Positions 8,279-17,912 are shown, counted from the first letter of the stretch. The stretch is 64,000 nt of DNA from Methylomonas rhizoryzae (GCF_008632455.1 NZ_CP043929.1:806001-870000); one strand, 5' to 3'. Notes: generated from the letters alone by a model not told the origin. Translations and numbers: made by a program.

Positions 8279-9787
8279 ATGTCGCTGGCGGTTGTCTACA
8301 GCCGTGGCCGAACCGGAATCGCCGCGCCGTTAGTGACGGTTGAAGTCCACGTCGGTAACGGCCTGCCGGCGTTGAACATCGTCGGCTTGCCCGAAGCGGC
8401 GGTTAAAGAAAGCAAAGACAGGGTGCGCGGCGCCATTATCAATTCCCAGTTCGAGTTTCCGTTTCAAAGAATCACAATCAATTTGGCTCCCGCCGACTTG
8501 CCGAAAGAAGGCGGGAGATTCGATTTGGCGATTGCGTTGGGCATTTTGGCGGCATCCGGGCAAATCCCCAAAGACGGCCTAGCTCGCTACGAGTTCGTCG
8601 GCGAGTTGTCGCTGGGCGGTCAGCTGCGTCCGATCACCGGGGCATTGCCGGTTGCCATACAAAGCCGGGATGCGCATAGGCAACTGATCCTGCCAGTAGA
8701 AAACGCGGCGGAAGCTACTTTGATCTCGGATATCGAGCTATTGCCGGCCGAAACCTTGTTGCAAGTCTGCGTGCATTTAGCCGGTACCCACGCGCTGGAT
8801 AGTTATCGGACGCCGTTAACTTCGGTCGAGCAGGAGTTTGCGCTCGACTTTGCCGACGTGCACGGTCAATATCACGTGAAAAGAGCGATGGAAATCGCCG
8901 CCGCCGGGCGTCACAATTTGTTGATGCTGGGACCGCCGGGTACCGGGAAGTCGATGTTGGCGGCGCGCTTACCGACCATATTGCCGGCGTTAACCGAAAG
9001 ACAGGCTCTGGAGACCGCGGCAATCGCCTCGATCAGCGACAGCGGTTTGGACGTATCGAAATGGCGTCAGCCGCCGTTTAGAGCGCCGCATCACACGGCA
9101 TCGGCGGCGGCCTTGGTTGGCGGCGGCAGCAATCCCAAGCCGGGCGAAATCTCATTGGCGCACAATGGGGCCTTGTTTTTAGACGAATTGCCGGAGTTCG
9201 ACCGTAGGGTTCTGGAGGTACTGCGCGAGCCTTTGGAGACCGGGCATATCACGATTTCCCGGGCGAATCGGCAAGCGGAGTTTCCGGCGCGCTTTCAATT
9301 GATTGCCGCGATGAATCCTTGTCCGTGCGGTTATCTGGGCGATGCGTCCGGCCGCTGCCATTGTACCTCGGAGCAGGTGGCGCGTTACCGGGCTAGGGTA
9401 TCCGGGCCTTTGATGGATAGGATAGACATGCATTTGGAAGTGCCGCGGGTACCGTTAGCGGTGTTGCGGGTCGGCGATTCCACGGTGGAAGAGGCCAGTG
9501 GCGAAATTCGCCGCAGGGTAATCGCGGCCCGCAAGTTAGCCGAATTGCGTCAAGGTAAATGTAATAGCGAACTGGGTGCCAAGGAAATCAAAGCGTTGTG
9601 CCGTTTATCGGATACCGGACACCAGTTGTTGGAACAGGCGATGGAAAAATTCGGCTTGTCGCACAGAGCCTATCACCGCATTTTGAAAGTGGCCAGGACG
9701 GTGGCCGATTTGGCCGATTCGAGTGCAATAGAAACGTCGCATTTGAGCGAAGCAATCGGCTACCGCAAACTGGATCGCAGTCGTTAG
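8279..9787 (+). CDS. comM: ComM/YifB, magnesium-chelatase-like AAA+ ATPase
   Basis: 502 residues. The N-terminal third has the Lon protease-like fold typical of YifB proteins (V-E-V-H-V-G-N-G-L-P). The AAA+ core has Walker A G-P-P-G-T-G-K-S (near residue 220), Walker B L-F-L-D-E-L-P-E-F, and the cysteine-rich insert N-P-C-P-C-G-Y. The C-terminal magnesium-chelatase-type domain is complete. ComM is a hexameric helicase promoting branch migration during natural transformation in Vibrio and relatives. Its neighbour pilMNOPQ makes the type IV pilus used in DNA uptake, which fits, although transformation in this organism is not shown. The gene converges on pilQ. Confidence 0.9.
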   Translation: MSLAVVYSRGRTGIAAPLVTVEVHVGNGLPALNIVGLPEAAVKESKDRVRGAIINSQFEFPFQRITINLAPADLPKEGGRFDLAIALGILAASGQIPKDGLARYEFVGELSLGGQLRPITGALPVAIQSRDAHRQLILPVENAAEATLISDIELLPAETLLQVCVHLAGTHALDSYRTPLTSVEQEFALDFADVHGQYHVKRAMEIAAAGRHNLLMLGPPGTGKSMLAARLPTILPALTERQALETAAIASISDSGLDVSKWRQPPFRAPHHTASAAALVGGGSNPKPGEISLAHNGALFLDELPEFDRRVLEVLREPLETGHITISRANRQAEFPARFQLIAAMNPCPCGYLGDASGRCHCTSEQVARYRARVSGPLMDRIDMHLEVPRVPLAVLRVGDSTVEEASGEIRRRVIAARKLAELRQGKCNSELGAKEIKALCRLSDTGHQLLEQAMEKFGLSHRAYHRILKVARTVADLADSSAIETSHLSEAIGYRKLDRSR

Positions 9788-9805
9788 GCATGGCCGAAAC
9801 AACGC

Positions 9806-9843
9806 AGGTTGCGAGCGTTGGGGGCTGGCCCGTAGCTCGCAAC
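9806..9843. terminator. inverted repeat between convergent comM and pilQ
   Basis: Perfect 10-base arms, GGTTGCGAGC (9806-9815) and GCTCGCAACC (9834-9843), in the short gap between two convergent genes. There is no T-run on either side, so it may only be a processing or pausing structure, but the position suits a shared terminator. Confidence 0.4.
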
Positions 9844-9852
9844 CGGACAGGG

Positions 9853-12159
9853 CTATTGCGAATAACTGACGTTGGTTAGGCTGTCTTTGACCACTTTAGG
9901 GGTAATGAACAGCAGCAATTCACGTTTGGTTTGGTCTTTGAGCGTCTTTTTGAACATCCAGCCGACTAAAGGCAAATCCGAAATCCACGGTATGGTGCTG
10001 ACGGTTTGGTTGGTGTCGGATTCGTACACGCCGCCCAATACGATGGTCTCGCCATCCTCCACTTGTACCATGGTTTCCAGTTCGCGCTTGTCTATCGCCA
10101 GAGTGCTCAAGCCGCCGGTGGTGACTTGGTTACCGCGTGAGTCGCGTTTGATTTGCAACGACATGATGACGCTGCCGGTAGGGGTGATTTGCGGGATGAC
10201 CTGCATTTCCAGCACCGCTTCTTTAAATTCGGTTTGGGTGCCGTTTTGGCTGACGGTGGTGTAGGGGATTTCCAAACCTTGTTTGATCGTAGCGGGCACC
10301 CGGTCTGTGGTCATGACTCGGGGATTGGAAACCAATTCGCCTTTGCCGTCGTCTTGCAGGGCGCTGATTTCTAAATTCAGCAAATAATCGGCCCCGCGTG
10401 CCAACGTCATCGCTAACGAGCCGCCGCTGGAGGCCGCTAAGGCGGTGCCCAAGTCTTGCAGAATTTGGGAATTATCGAAGCCGGTGCTGTTGACGCCTGT
10501 GGTGCCGGTACCGGTAAAGCCGAATTCCTTGCCGCCGCCTACATCGGCTCTTTTGGCGACACCGAATCGGGTACCGATGTCTTGAGCGAACGAGGTGGTT
10601 GCGATCACGATGCGCGATTCGATTAATACTTGCCGTACCGGAATGTCCAATTTAACGATCATCTTGTGAATTTCTTCCAATTGCTTGGCAGTGTCTTTGA
10701 CGATCAGTGTATTGGTTCTGGCATCGACGATGACCGTGCCGCGCGCCGAGATCAAGCGTAAGTCGTTGGCTTGGGTGCCGCCACCGCCGGGAAGCCCGCC
10801 GGGATTGCTGACCAGGCTGGTGGTGGCTGAACTGGTACCGCCGCAACCGGCGCCGGCCGCGCCGGCCGCGCCGCCACCTTTGGTCGATTGAGACAGCGGC
10901 CCGCCGCCTTGATTAAAGTTGCCTTTACCCATCAACACGTTACAAATGTCGGTGGCTCTGGCGTAATTGATTTGTATGTTTTCGGTTTTCAGCGGTTCTA
11001 ATTGTTCGTAAATTCTTCTGGCCTCCAATTCTTTTTCTTCCAGAATTTTGATTTCCTCGGTAGGTCCCACCAGAATCACGTTACCGTTTTCACGTTTGGA
11101 TAAACCGCGTAATTTCATCACGACGTCCAGGACTTGATCCCACGGTACGTCGTTGACGTGCAGGGCAATGGAGCCGCTTACCGAATCGGTGGTCACAATG
11201 TTAATTTCTTTGCCCTCTTGGGTTTTGATGTGGTCGGCTAGAATCATCAACACCGATTTAACGTCGATTTCCTGGAAATTCAACGATAGCTTGCTGCCCA
11301 CGTACGGGGTTTTTTCCCGCAACTTCGCTTCTTTTTCGGCCGGCGTCAACGGACGGAATTCCACCGTCAGCAAATTATCTTCTTGAAACGACGAATACTC
11401 GTAGTTAGGCGTATTGGGGGTGATCGAGATACTGACGTTGTCGCCGCGCGGTATCGCGTCGATTTTTTGTATCGGTGTAGCAAAATCGGCAACGTCGAAG
11501 CTTTTTATCAGCGATTCCGGCAATTTGGTATTCAAAAAATTCAATATGACTTTTGTGCCTTGCTGTTTGGCGTCCACCAAGGTGTTGGGCGACGATAGCG
11601 ACAACAGCAAACGGCCTTCGCCTCTAGGGCCGCGGCGAAAATCGATGCTCTTAATGGCTTGTTCGGGGATGAACCGGCTGAGCGAAGCGTCTTTAGCCGC
11701 CGTACGTTGCAAGGTTTTGCTGACTTCGGCGATAGTCGCGGCGGACTTTAAGACGATAAGGAACTTGTTATCGACGGTTTTGGTTTCGTAAGGGACTTTT
11801 TGAGTCAGGTTGATGACCAAGCGGGTGCGCTCCGGCGTTTCCATCACGTAGGCGGTATTGGCGGCGCCTTGGTTGATAGGGAAGCTTTTCTTCGCTAGAT
11901 TGCTTTTTACCCCGTTGAAATCCAGAGCCAGACGCGCCGGATTGTCGGTCTCGAAGATCTTGGGCTGGCCGACAGGTGCGCTGAGCTCCAACTGGATCTG
12001 CAATTGGTTTTCGCCCAAACTCGAGAACTCCAGGTTGTTGATGGAGATTTCTTCGGCCGTAGCCAGCGTGGACCACAGCAATAGGCTAAAAAAGCACCGG
12101 TAGAAGTATCGGTTCGGTGCGCGCCGGAGGGGTTTAATTTGCGTAGTGCTCATATTCAT
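9853..12159 (-). CDS. pilQ: type IV pilus secretin PilQ
   Basis: 768 residues forming the outer-membrane ring through which the pilus passes. Order: signal segment (about 20-36, ending T-A-E-E), two AMIN-type peptidoglycan-binding regions (about 40-260), STN/N0 domain (about 290-360), N1 domain, then the secretin core with V-P-A-T-I-K-Q-G-L-E-I-P-Y and the end motif E-L-L-L-F-I-T-P-K-V. A glycine/alanine-rich linker of about 50 residues, containing one cysteine, sits near residues 415-465 between the N1 region and the secretin core. It is the last gene of pilMNOPQ, eight bases after pilP. Confidence 0.95.
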   Translation of the reverse strand: MNMSTTQIKPLRRAPNRYFYRCFFSLLLWSTLATAEEISINNLEFSSLGENQLQIQLELSAPVGQPKIFETDNPARLALDFNGVKSNLAKKSFPINQGAANTAYVMETPERTRLVINLTQKVPYETKTVDNKFLIVLKSAATIAEVSKTLQRTAAKDASLSRFIPEQAIKSIDFRRGPRGEGRLLLSLSSPNTLVDAKQQGTKVILNFLNTKLPESLIKSFDVADFATPIQKIDAIPRGDNVSISITPNTPNYEYSSFQEDNLLTVEFRPLTPAEKEAKLREKTPYVGSKLSLNFQEIDVKSVLMILADHIKTQEGKEINIVTTDSVSGSIALHVNDVPWDQVLDVVMKLRGLSKRENGNVILVGPTEEIKILEEKELEARRIYEQLEPLKTENIQINYARATDICNVLMGKGNFNQGGGPLSQSTKGGGAAGAAGAGCGGTSSATTSLVSNPGGLPGGGGTQANDLRLISARGTVIVDARTNTLIVKDTAKQLEEIHKMIVKLDIPVRQVLIESRIVIATTSFAQDIGTRFGVAKRADVGGGKEFGFTGTGTTGVNSTGFDNSQILQDLGTALAASSGGSLAMTLARGADYLLNLEISALQDDGKGELVSNPRVMTTDRVPATIKQGLEIPYTTVSQNGTQTEFKEAVLEMQVIPQITPTGSVIMSLQIKRDSRGNQVTTGGLSTLAIDKRELETMVQVEDGETIVLGGVYESDTNQTVSTIPWISDLPLVGWMFKKTLKDQTKRELLLFITPKVVKDSLTNVSYSQ

Positions 12160-12166
12160 AACCTTT

Positions 12167-12715
12167 TTACTCGACTAGGGCCAAGGTAGCCGCTTGTTCG
12201 CGCCAGGTGCCCGGTTTGTCGGGTACGATTTCCGTTAATTCGATTTTATCGTCGAGAATACGTATGATTCTGCCGTGGTTTTGCCCGATATAATTTCCGA
12301 CTTGTACGCTGTGGATGGTGCCCTCCTTGGTTTTAACCAATCCCCATAAGCCTTTTTGATCCGTCAAGGTTCCCATCATGCGTAACGAGTCTAACGAAAA
12401 GGCTTCCAGTTCCTCTTTCCTTCGATTAAAGTCGGGAATGATGCCGCCGGTTGCGGCAATTTGCGCCTGGTTTTCTTCGGCGGTTTTTTCCGCCGAGTGA
12501 AAGGGGTCGCGCAAACCATCCGGTTTAAATACGAATGCTTCGACAATTTTGTTTTCCGGCAGCGGTTCTATGCTGCCTTTGGGACGAGCTTTTACTTCAG
12601 CAATGTATTTGCTCAAATCGCTAATGTCGTCGTTGACGCAAGCGTTCAGCAGCAGCAGTGCGGCAATCGGCGTGAAGTTGAATCGGCGGGACTTTCCGGG
12701 GTAATGGCCTGTCAT
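12167..12715 (-). CDS. pilP: pilus assembly lipoprotein PilP
   Basis: 182 residues with a lipoprotein signal (L-L-L-L-N-A-C, cysteine near residue 26), a low-complexity stretch, then the beta-rich PilP domain (S-L-R-M-M-G-T-L through K-I-E-L-T-E-I-V). PilP is the inner-membrane-anchored lipoprotein that links the PilN/PilO dimer to the periplasmic domains of PilQ. It sits between pilO (three-base gap) and pilQ (seven-base gap). Confidence 0.92.
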   Translation of the reverse strand: MTGHYPGKSRRFNFTPIAALLLLNACVNDDISDLSKYIAEVKARPKGSIEPLPENKIVEAFVFKPDGLRDPFHSAEKTAEENQAQIAATGGIIPDFNRRKEELEAFSLDSLRMMGTLTDQKGLWGLVKTKEGTIHSVQVGNYIGQNHGRIIRILDDKIELTEIVPDKPGTWREQAATLALVE

Positions 12716-12718
12716 CGT

Positions 12719-13330
12719 TTACCGACCCCTTTTCGGTTTTTTCTGGGAGGCGCCGGAGTCGCCTTCGTTATACGTTTTTATCACGGCCGACATCGCTAGT
12801 TCGGTTTTGGAATTGGGAGCCGGAGCGATGTTGACGTTGTGTACGGTGACAATCCTAGGCAGCGAAGCGAGTCCGCTGACGAAGAGTCCTAATTCGTTGT
12901 AGTTGCCTATCACTTGAATGTTGATGGGTAATTCCGAATAAAAGTCTTTACGCACTTCGGCGTTAGGTTGAAACAATTTGAACTCCAATCCGGCCGCCAA
13001 GCCGGTTTGGGAAATGTCCACCAACAGATTGGCGACTTCGGCTTTGGTCGGCATTTGTTTCAACATTTCCCCCAAGGACGATTCTATTTGTTCGAGCTGG
13101 GCGAGGTAGTCGGGGAGGTTGATGGCTTTTTTTTGTTTGGTTTCGAACGATACTTTTAAATTGGCTTCTTCCTGTTCCAAGGCGTTCAATTCGTCTAATT
13201 GCGGATTGGTGATGTAATAAATGTCCGCGGCGACCACCAGAACGGAAACGATTACTCCCGCGGCAATTTTTACCGGCGTGGGCCAGGTACCGGCCGCATT
13301 GATGTCCCAATTGATTTCGGAAAGGTTCAT
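12719..13330 (-). CDS. pilO: pilus alignment protein PilO
   Basis: 203 residues: a short cytoplasmic start (M-N-L-S-E-I-N-W-D), one membrane segment (about residues 21-41), a periplasmic coiled coil (about 45-95) and a ferredoxin-like fold domain. PilO pairs with PilN to form the inner-membrane alignment complex. The start overlaps the pilN stop by four bases. The basic tail K-K-P-K-R-G-R is unusual for a periplasmic end but does not change the call. Confidence 0.93.
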   Translation of the reverse strand: MNLSEINWDINAAGTWPTPVKIAAGVIVSVLVVAADIYYITNPQLDELNALEQEEANLKVSFETKQKKAINLPDYLAQLEQIESSLGEMLKQMPTKAEVANLLVDISQTGLAAGLEFKLFQPNAEVRKDFYSELPINIQVIGNYNELGLFVSGLASLPRIVTVHNVNIAPAPNSKTELAMSAVIKTYNEGDSGASQKKPKRGR

Positions 13331-13899
13331 GGTGTTTTGCCGTTTTGCTCGTTATCGGAGTCTTTTTCCTGCTTCGCGGTCAGCGAAAAGTCGTTCAGCG
13401 TTTCGCTGTCCTTGCCTTGACCTTTGATGACGTTCAGCGCGGCCGAGCTTAGCCAAAACGAATTATCGATTGCCCGCATGAAAGTCGACACCCGGGCGTT
13501 GGACTCCGCTTTACCGTCTATGGTCAGGTTGTTGTCTGCCTGTACGAACTTGGTCAGGTAAATGCCGTCAGGCGTGGTCTTTGGCAGTTCGTCAAACAAA
13601 TGCACGATTTCCGGCCGGCTTTCCTGCAATTTTTGAATGACGTCTATCTTGGTCAGCAGTTTGTTCTTTTTCTCCTCGATTTCTTTGATTTCCGCTATTT
13701 TTTTGTCCAGGACGGCGATTTGATCGCGCAGTATTTGGTTTCTGTAGTTTTGATGTTCCTTCATCGCATCGATTTGCAGATAAACCAACAATAGGATGGA
13801 TGAGGTAAACAACACGCCGGCGCCGATACCGGCGGCAAAGTCTTGTTGGCGTTTTTTACGGAGTTCTTCTCGCCACGGGAGTAAGTTGATTTTGGCCAT
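13327..13899 (-). CDS. pilN: pilus assembly protein PilN
   Basis: 190 residues starting M-A-K-I-N-L-L-P-W-R, the conserved PilN N-terminus that binds a groove on PilM. One membrane segment follows (about residues 22-43), then a coiled coil and a ferredoxin-like periplasmic domain. I chose the ATG at 13899, not the upstream frame to 13929, because a GGAG lies about nine bases before it and the conserved motif begins there. Its first base is shared with the pilM stop (TAATG), so the two are translationally coupled. Confidence 0.93.
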   Translation of the reverse strand: MAKINLLPWREELRKKRQQDFAAGIGAGVLFTSSILLLVYLQIDAMKEHQNYRNQILRDQIAVLDKKIAEIKEIEEKKNKLLTKIDVIQKLQESRPEIVHLFDELPKTTPDGIYLTKFVQADNNLTIDGKAESNARVSTFMRAIDNSFWLSSAALNVIKGQGKDSETLNDFSLTAKQEKDSDNEQNGKTP

Positions 13900-14960
13900 T
13901 AGTCGAAACTCCTCAAGGCCAGACCGCAAGCGATCATCATCGCCGGGGTATCGTTACTCAAGTTTTGCGGCTTGACTCTGTTGGATAACGCCATGTTGAT
14001 AAACGGGTTGGCGATGTACGACGACAAACCCAAGTCCCGTTCGACCAGTTTTTCCAGGCCCGGAATCGATGCGCAACCACCGGCTAAAATTAAAGCGTCT
14101 ATGCCGCGGTTGGCGCTGGAGGATACGAAGAACTGCAGCGAGCGGGCGATTTGTTGCAACATGGCCTTTTTAAAAGGCTCCAACACGTCGGGAATGTAAT
14201 TGTCCGGCAAGCCGCCGTGCCGTTTCGCCAAACCGGCTTCTTCGTAAGACAAGCCGTAACGGCGTTGGATTTCTTCGGTTAGTTGTTTGCCGCCGAAGCC
14301 CTGTTCCCGCGTGTAAATGGTTTTGCCGTTGTGCAAGATGTTCAGCGAAGTCAGGGTTGCGCCGACGTCGGCAATCGCAACGGTTTTATTGGCCATGTTT
14401 TCGGGTAATTGATCGACCAACAAGGTAAACGCGTTTTCCATTGCAAACGCTTCCACGTCTACGATGGCAGCTTTCAATCCGGCGTAATTCAACGCCGCTA
14501 CTCTATCCTCTATGTTTTCGCGTCTGGAAGCGGCCAGCAGCACATCGAGCATTTCCGGATTACTTTTGGACGGGCCTTGTACTTCGAAATCCAAATTCAC
14601 TTCGTCCAGCGAATAAGGAATGTATTGATCGGCTTCGACCATGATTTGTTCTTCCATGTCGGCCTCGGTCAGGGAGGCCGGCATGGTGATGATTTTGGTC
14701 ATCACCGAAGAACCAGCTACCGCGACGCAAGCGCGTTTCGCACGGGTGCCGGATTGTCTGGCCGCAGCTTTGATCGCTTCGCCTATTACTTCGACATTGG
14801 TAATGTTTTTGTCGATCACGGCGTCTTGTGGCAGAGGAGCGACAGCGTAACTCTCGACTTTATAGCGCGCGCCCGTCCGACTCAATTCCAACAGTTTGAC
14901 GGCTGCAGTGCTAATGTCTATGCCGAGTAAAGCGGCCTGACTCCTGTTAAACCAGCTCAT
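13899..14960 (-). CDS. pilM: cytoplasmic pilus assembly ATPase-like PilM
   Basis: 353 residues with the actin-like fold: L-L-G-I-D-I-S-T-A-A-V-K-L near the start (phosphate-binding loop), I-A-D-V-G-A-T-L-T-S as the second phosphate loop (about residue 195), and L-A-G-G-C-A-S-I-P-G-L as the adenosine motif (about residue 290). PilM binds the cytoplasmic tail of PilN and forms a ring beneath the pilus machine. First gene of pilMNOPQ, divergent from mrcA with about 350 bases between, an arrangement found across gammaproteobacteria. Confidence 0.95.
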   Translation of the reverse strand: MSWFNRSQAALLGIDISTAAVKLLELSRTGARYKVESYAVAPLPQDAVIDKNITNVEVIGEAIKAAARQSGTRAKRACVAVAGSSVMTKIITMPASLTEADMEEQIMVEADQYIPYSLDEVNLDFEVQGPSKSNPEMLDVLLAASRRENIEDRVAALNYAGLKAAIVDVEAFAMENAFTLLVDQLPENMANKTVAIADVGATLTSLNILHNGKTIYTREQGFGGKQLTEEIQRRYGLSYEEAGLAKRHGGLPDNYIPDVLEPFKKAMLQQIARSLQFFVSSSANRGIDALILAGGCASIPGLEKLVERDLGLSSYIANPFINMALSNRVKPQNLSNDTPAMMIACGLALRSFD

Positions 14961-15308
14961 GAACTAAACCCAATTGAAACCTCTAAATCGTGTGCTATAT
15001 CTACAGCGCTATCGCGAGCGCCCCTCAGCTAGGAGCCAAGTATAGTAAGGTTTTGCTATTTTCATACCTTAACACAAGTTAAAAATAACTTTAACTTTCC
15101 CCTGTAAATATAGCGCGTATAGATCAATTTTTTGAGCTGTCGAATTGCATGTGTCGGATCGTGCATTAAGGAATGCGTACCGGCGGAAGGATGAAACCAG
15201 CGTAAGAAAGTTAGCAAAAGCAGGCATCTTTGCGAATTACGCTAAAATCTTTCAAATTTCTATCGTAGAGTACCCGTGCAGGTCAGACATCAAATCAGGC
15301 CGTTGAGA
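14961..15308. other. divergent regulatory region between pilM and mrcA
   Basis: About 350 bases with no gene. It is AT-rich compared with its flanks between about 15030 and 15130 and must carry the promoters for both operons. I could not fix -35/-10 pairs with confidence. It contains a 16-base palindrome at 15076-15091 (separate entry). Confidence 0.6.
15076..15091. promoter_or_regulatory. AT-rich palindrome, possible operator
   Basis: AAGTTA-AAAA-TAACTT, a perfect inverted repeat with six-base arms in the pilM/mrcA divergent region. Its size and place suit a dimeric repressor site, but AT-rich palindromes also arise by chance and no regulator is assigned. Confidence 0.3.
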
Positions 15309-17648
15309 ATGTTAGCGGCCCTGTTCAAATGGTTTTTTATCGCCATCGCCATTTTCGGCATCAGTTTTCTGGTTGCCGCTTATTTTTTTATCGTCGAGCT
15401 GGACAAAGAATTGCCGGACATCGAGCAGTTGGAGCACGTTCAGTACCAAATGCCGCTCAGCGTTTATAGCCGGGACGGGCTGTTGATAGGGCAATTCGGC
15501 GAGAAGCGGCGTATTCCGGTTCCAATCGGCGAGATTCCCAAGCAGCAGTTGAATGCTTTTTTAGCCGCGGAAGACGAACGGTTTTTTACCCACCCGGGCG
15601 TGGATTACAAAGGATTGCTGCGTGCTGCGAATCATTTGCTGAAAACCGGCAAAAAAAGTCAGGGTGGCAGTACGATTACGATGCAAGTGGTGCGCAACTT
15701 TTTAATCAGCAAGGAAAAAACGTATTTGCGCAAATTGAAGGAAATTTTGCTGGCCTTGAAGTTGGAACGGCGTTTTTCCAAAAACGAAATTTTCGAACTG
15801 TACTTGAACAAGATTTATCTCGGCCAGCGCGCCTACGGATTGGCGGCGGCAGCCCAAACGTATTACGGTAAAAGCCTATCGGAATTGAGTTTGCCGCAGC
15901 AGGCTATGTTGGCGGGATTGCCCAAGGCGCCTTCGCTGTACAACCCCATCGTTAACGTAGAGAGAGCAACGGAGCGGCGCAATTATGTTTTAAAGCGGAT
16001 GTTGGATTTGAATTTTATTTCCGCCGGGCAGTTTCGCCAAGCCTTGGCCAGCAAAGACGATGCGGCCATTCAGCCGACTGTCATAGAGTTTGATGCGCCT
16101 TACGTGGCGGAAATGGCGAGGCAGGAATTGTTGGAGAAGTACGGCGACGATGCCTATACCCTGGGCCTGAAGGCTTACGTGACGGTTTCTTCCGGTTTGC
16201 AGCAGGCGGCGGATAACGCTGTGCGCACCGGTTTGCATTTGTACGACGATCGTTACGGCTATCGCGGTTTGCCGCACAAAAAACTCGCTAAACAGAGTGC
16301 GCTGAAAAGCTTGCCGGCGTTTGGCGATTGTCGTCAGGCAGTCGTCTCCGCGCTGTCGGAATCCGGATTTGTTGCAATGGCAGCGGATGGAGCGGAACTG
16401 ATGGTGGCCTGGGAGCAGGTGCCTTGGCGGCGAGCCGAGGTAGAGCGGTTTCGCAGTAAGCCGTGGCAGGGCTTTTTCATTCAACCGGGTGATATTGTCT
16501 GGCTGCGGCAGTTGGAAGACGGTCGCTGGGCTTTGAGCCAAATTCCCGCGGCGGAAGCTGCGCTGGCAGCGGTCGATCCTTTTTCCGGAGCCATTCAGGC
16601 GATTTCCGGCGGTTTCGATTTTTATCGTAGCCGTTACAATCGGGCCACGCAATCCAAGCGGCAACCCGGGTCCGGTTTTAAGCCGTTCATTTATGCAGCT
16701 GCGTTGGAGAAGGGGTTTACCCCGGCCAGCATTATCAACGATGCACCGATAGTGATAGCGGATCCGTCTCAAGCCAACGATTGGCGTCCGGAAAATTATA
16801 CCCGCCGATTTTTAGGGCCTACCCCGTTGCGGGTTGCACTTAGGCAATCGATTAATTTGGTGTCGATCAGGCTATTGCAGGACATTGGTATTCCTTACGC
16901 ATTAGAGGTTGCGATGAGGTTCGGTTTCGAAAAGGAGCAATTGCCCGGGACCTTGTCGCTAGCCTTGGGTAGCGGATACGCGTCGCCGCTGAAAATGGCG
17001 CAGGCCTATTCCGTATTTGCAAACGGCGGCTACGCCGTCAAACCTTATTTGATTGAAAGAATCGATGATTACAGCGGCAAAGTCGTGTTTCAGGCCAATC
17101 CGGCCGGCGTGTGTCGGCATTGTTCCGAAGGTTTGGAATCCGCCAACTCCGCCCGGCGCGTCGTTTCCCCTCAGGTAAATTTTCTGATGAATAGTCTGCT
17201 GCGCGACGTGGTTGAGCGGGGCACGGCAACTACGGCGAAACAATTGGGGCGTAGCGATTTGGCCGGCAAAACCGGTACTACCAACGACCAGCGCGACGCC
17301 TGGTTTAACGGTTATACCCAGGATTTTGCGGTTTCCGTTTGGCTGGGTTTCGATAATTCCAATTCGTTGGGGAGAGGGGAAACCGGTGGAAAAGCCGCGA
17401 TTCCGATCTGGATGGAATTTATGCGCAAAGCCTTAAAAGACAAGCCGGAAATGCCGCTGGTCGCGCCCGACGGTATCGTTCAAGCATACGTCAATCCGGA
17501 GGATGGTTTGTTATTGGATAAATCCAACAAAAACGGCTTGTGGGAATTCTTTGCCGAGGAAACTGCGCCGAAAAGCTATTCGATGCCTAAGCCGCCGGAA
17601 TTCGAATGGGATGAAAATGCGGAGGGTTTGCAGGAGGCTTTGTTTTGA
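15309..17648 (+). CDS. mrcA: penicillin-binding protein 1A
   Basis: A bifunctional class A PBP of about 779 residues that polymerises and cross-links peptidoglycan. After one membrane anchor (about residues 9-29) comes the glycosyltransferase domain with E-D-E-R-F-F (near 87) and G-G-S-T-I-T-M-Q, then an OB-like domain, then the transpeptidase with S-G-F-K (S-x-x-K, near 458), S-I-N (near 513) and K-T-G-T-T (near 652). The frame also allows a GTG at 15276, which adds 11 residues; the ATG at 15309 gives the spacing to the membrane segment seen in E. coli PBP1A. Divergent from pilM. Confidence 0.95.
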   Translation: MLAALFKWFFIAIAIFGISFLVAAYFFIVELDKELPDIEQLEHVQYQMPLSVYSRDGLLIGQFGEKRRIPVPIGEIPKQQLNAFLAAEDERFFTHPGVDYKGLLRAANHLLKTGKKSQGGSTITMQVVRNFLISKEKTYLRKLKEILLALKLERRFSKNEIFELYLNKIYLGQRAYGLAAAAQTYYGKSLSELSLPQQAMLAGLPKAPSLYNPIVNVERATERRNYVLKRMLDLNFISAGQFRQALASKDDAAIQPTVIEFDAPYVAEMARQELLEKYGDDAYTLGLKAYVTVSSGLQQAADNAVRTGLHLYDDRYGYRGLPHKKLAKQSALKSLPAFGDCRQAVVSALSESGFVAMAADGAELMVAWEQVPWRRAEVERFRSKPWQGFFIQPGDIVWLRQLEDGRWALSQIPAAEAALAAVDPFSGAIQAISGGFDFYRSRYNRATQSKRQPGSGFKPFIYAAALEKGFTPASIINDAPIVIADPSQANDWRPENYTRRFLGPTPLRVALRQSINLVSIRLLQDIGIPYALEVAMRFGFEKEQLPGTLSLALGSGYASPLKMAQAYSVFANGGYAVKPYLIERIDDYSGKVVFQANPAGVCRHCSEGLESANSARRVVSPQVNFLMNSLLRDVVERGTATTAKQLGRSDLAGKTGTTNDQRDAWFNGYTQDFAVSVWLGFDNSNSLGRGETGGKAAIPIWMEFMRKALKDKPEMPLVAPDGIVQAYVNPEDGLLLDKSNKNGLWEFFAEETAPKSYSMPKPPEFEWDENAEGLQEALF

Positions 17649-17661
17649 CCCGCTTCCGCTG

Positions 17662-17691
17662 CTAACCGCCCGGCAATGTTTGGGCGGTTAG
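17662..17691. terminator. inverted repeat between convergent mrcA and rpmE
   Basis: Perfect 10-base arms CTAACCGCCC and GGGCGGTTAG with a 10-base loop, 14 bases after the mrcA stop and 21 bases from the rpmE stop. No T-run follows on either strand; the convergent setting suggests a shared terminator. Confidence 0.5.
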
Positions 17692-17711
17692 TGGCGCAAG
17701 GGTATTTGCGT

Positions 17712-17912
17712 TTATTTGCCGAACTTTTTACGGAATTTGTCTACCCGGCCGGATGTGTCGACTACGCGTTGTTTGCCGGTGTAAAAAGGATGGCACGAAG
17801 AACAGACCTCGATATGTAAATCTTTACCCAGCACGGAACCGGTTTCAAAAGTATTGCCGCAACCGCACGTGACTGTAATCTGTTTATAATCAGGATGAAT
17901 TTCTGGTTTCAT
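17712..17912 (-). CDS. rpmE: 50S ribosomal protein L31, zinc-binding type
   Basis: 66 residues starting M-K-P-E-I-H-P, as in other L31 proteins. It has C-x-C (C-G-C) and C-S-S-C, the four zinc ligands of the zinc-containing form, and the conserved H-P-F-Y-T-G-K-Q-R and G-R-V-D-K-F. The ATG at 17912 was preferred over a GTG three codons earlier by comparison with the family. Zinc-containing L31 can be swapped for a cysteine-free paralogue under zinc limitation; no paralogue lies in this window. Confidence 0.95.
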   Translation of the reverse strand: MKPEIHPDYKQITVTCGCGNTFETGSVLGKDLHIEVCSSCHPFYTGKQRVVDTSGRVDKFRKKFGK

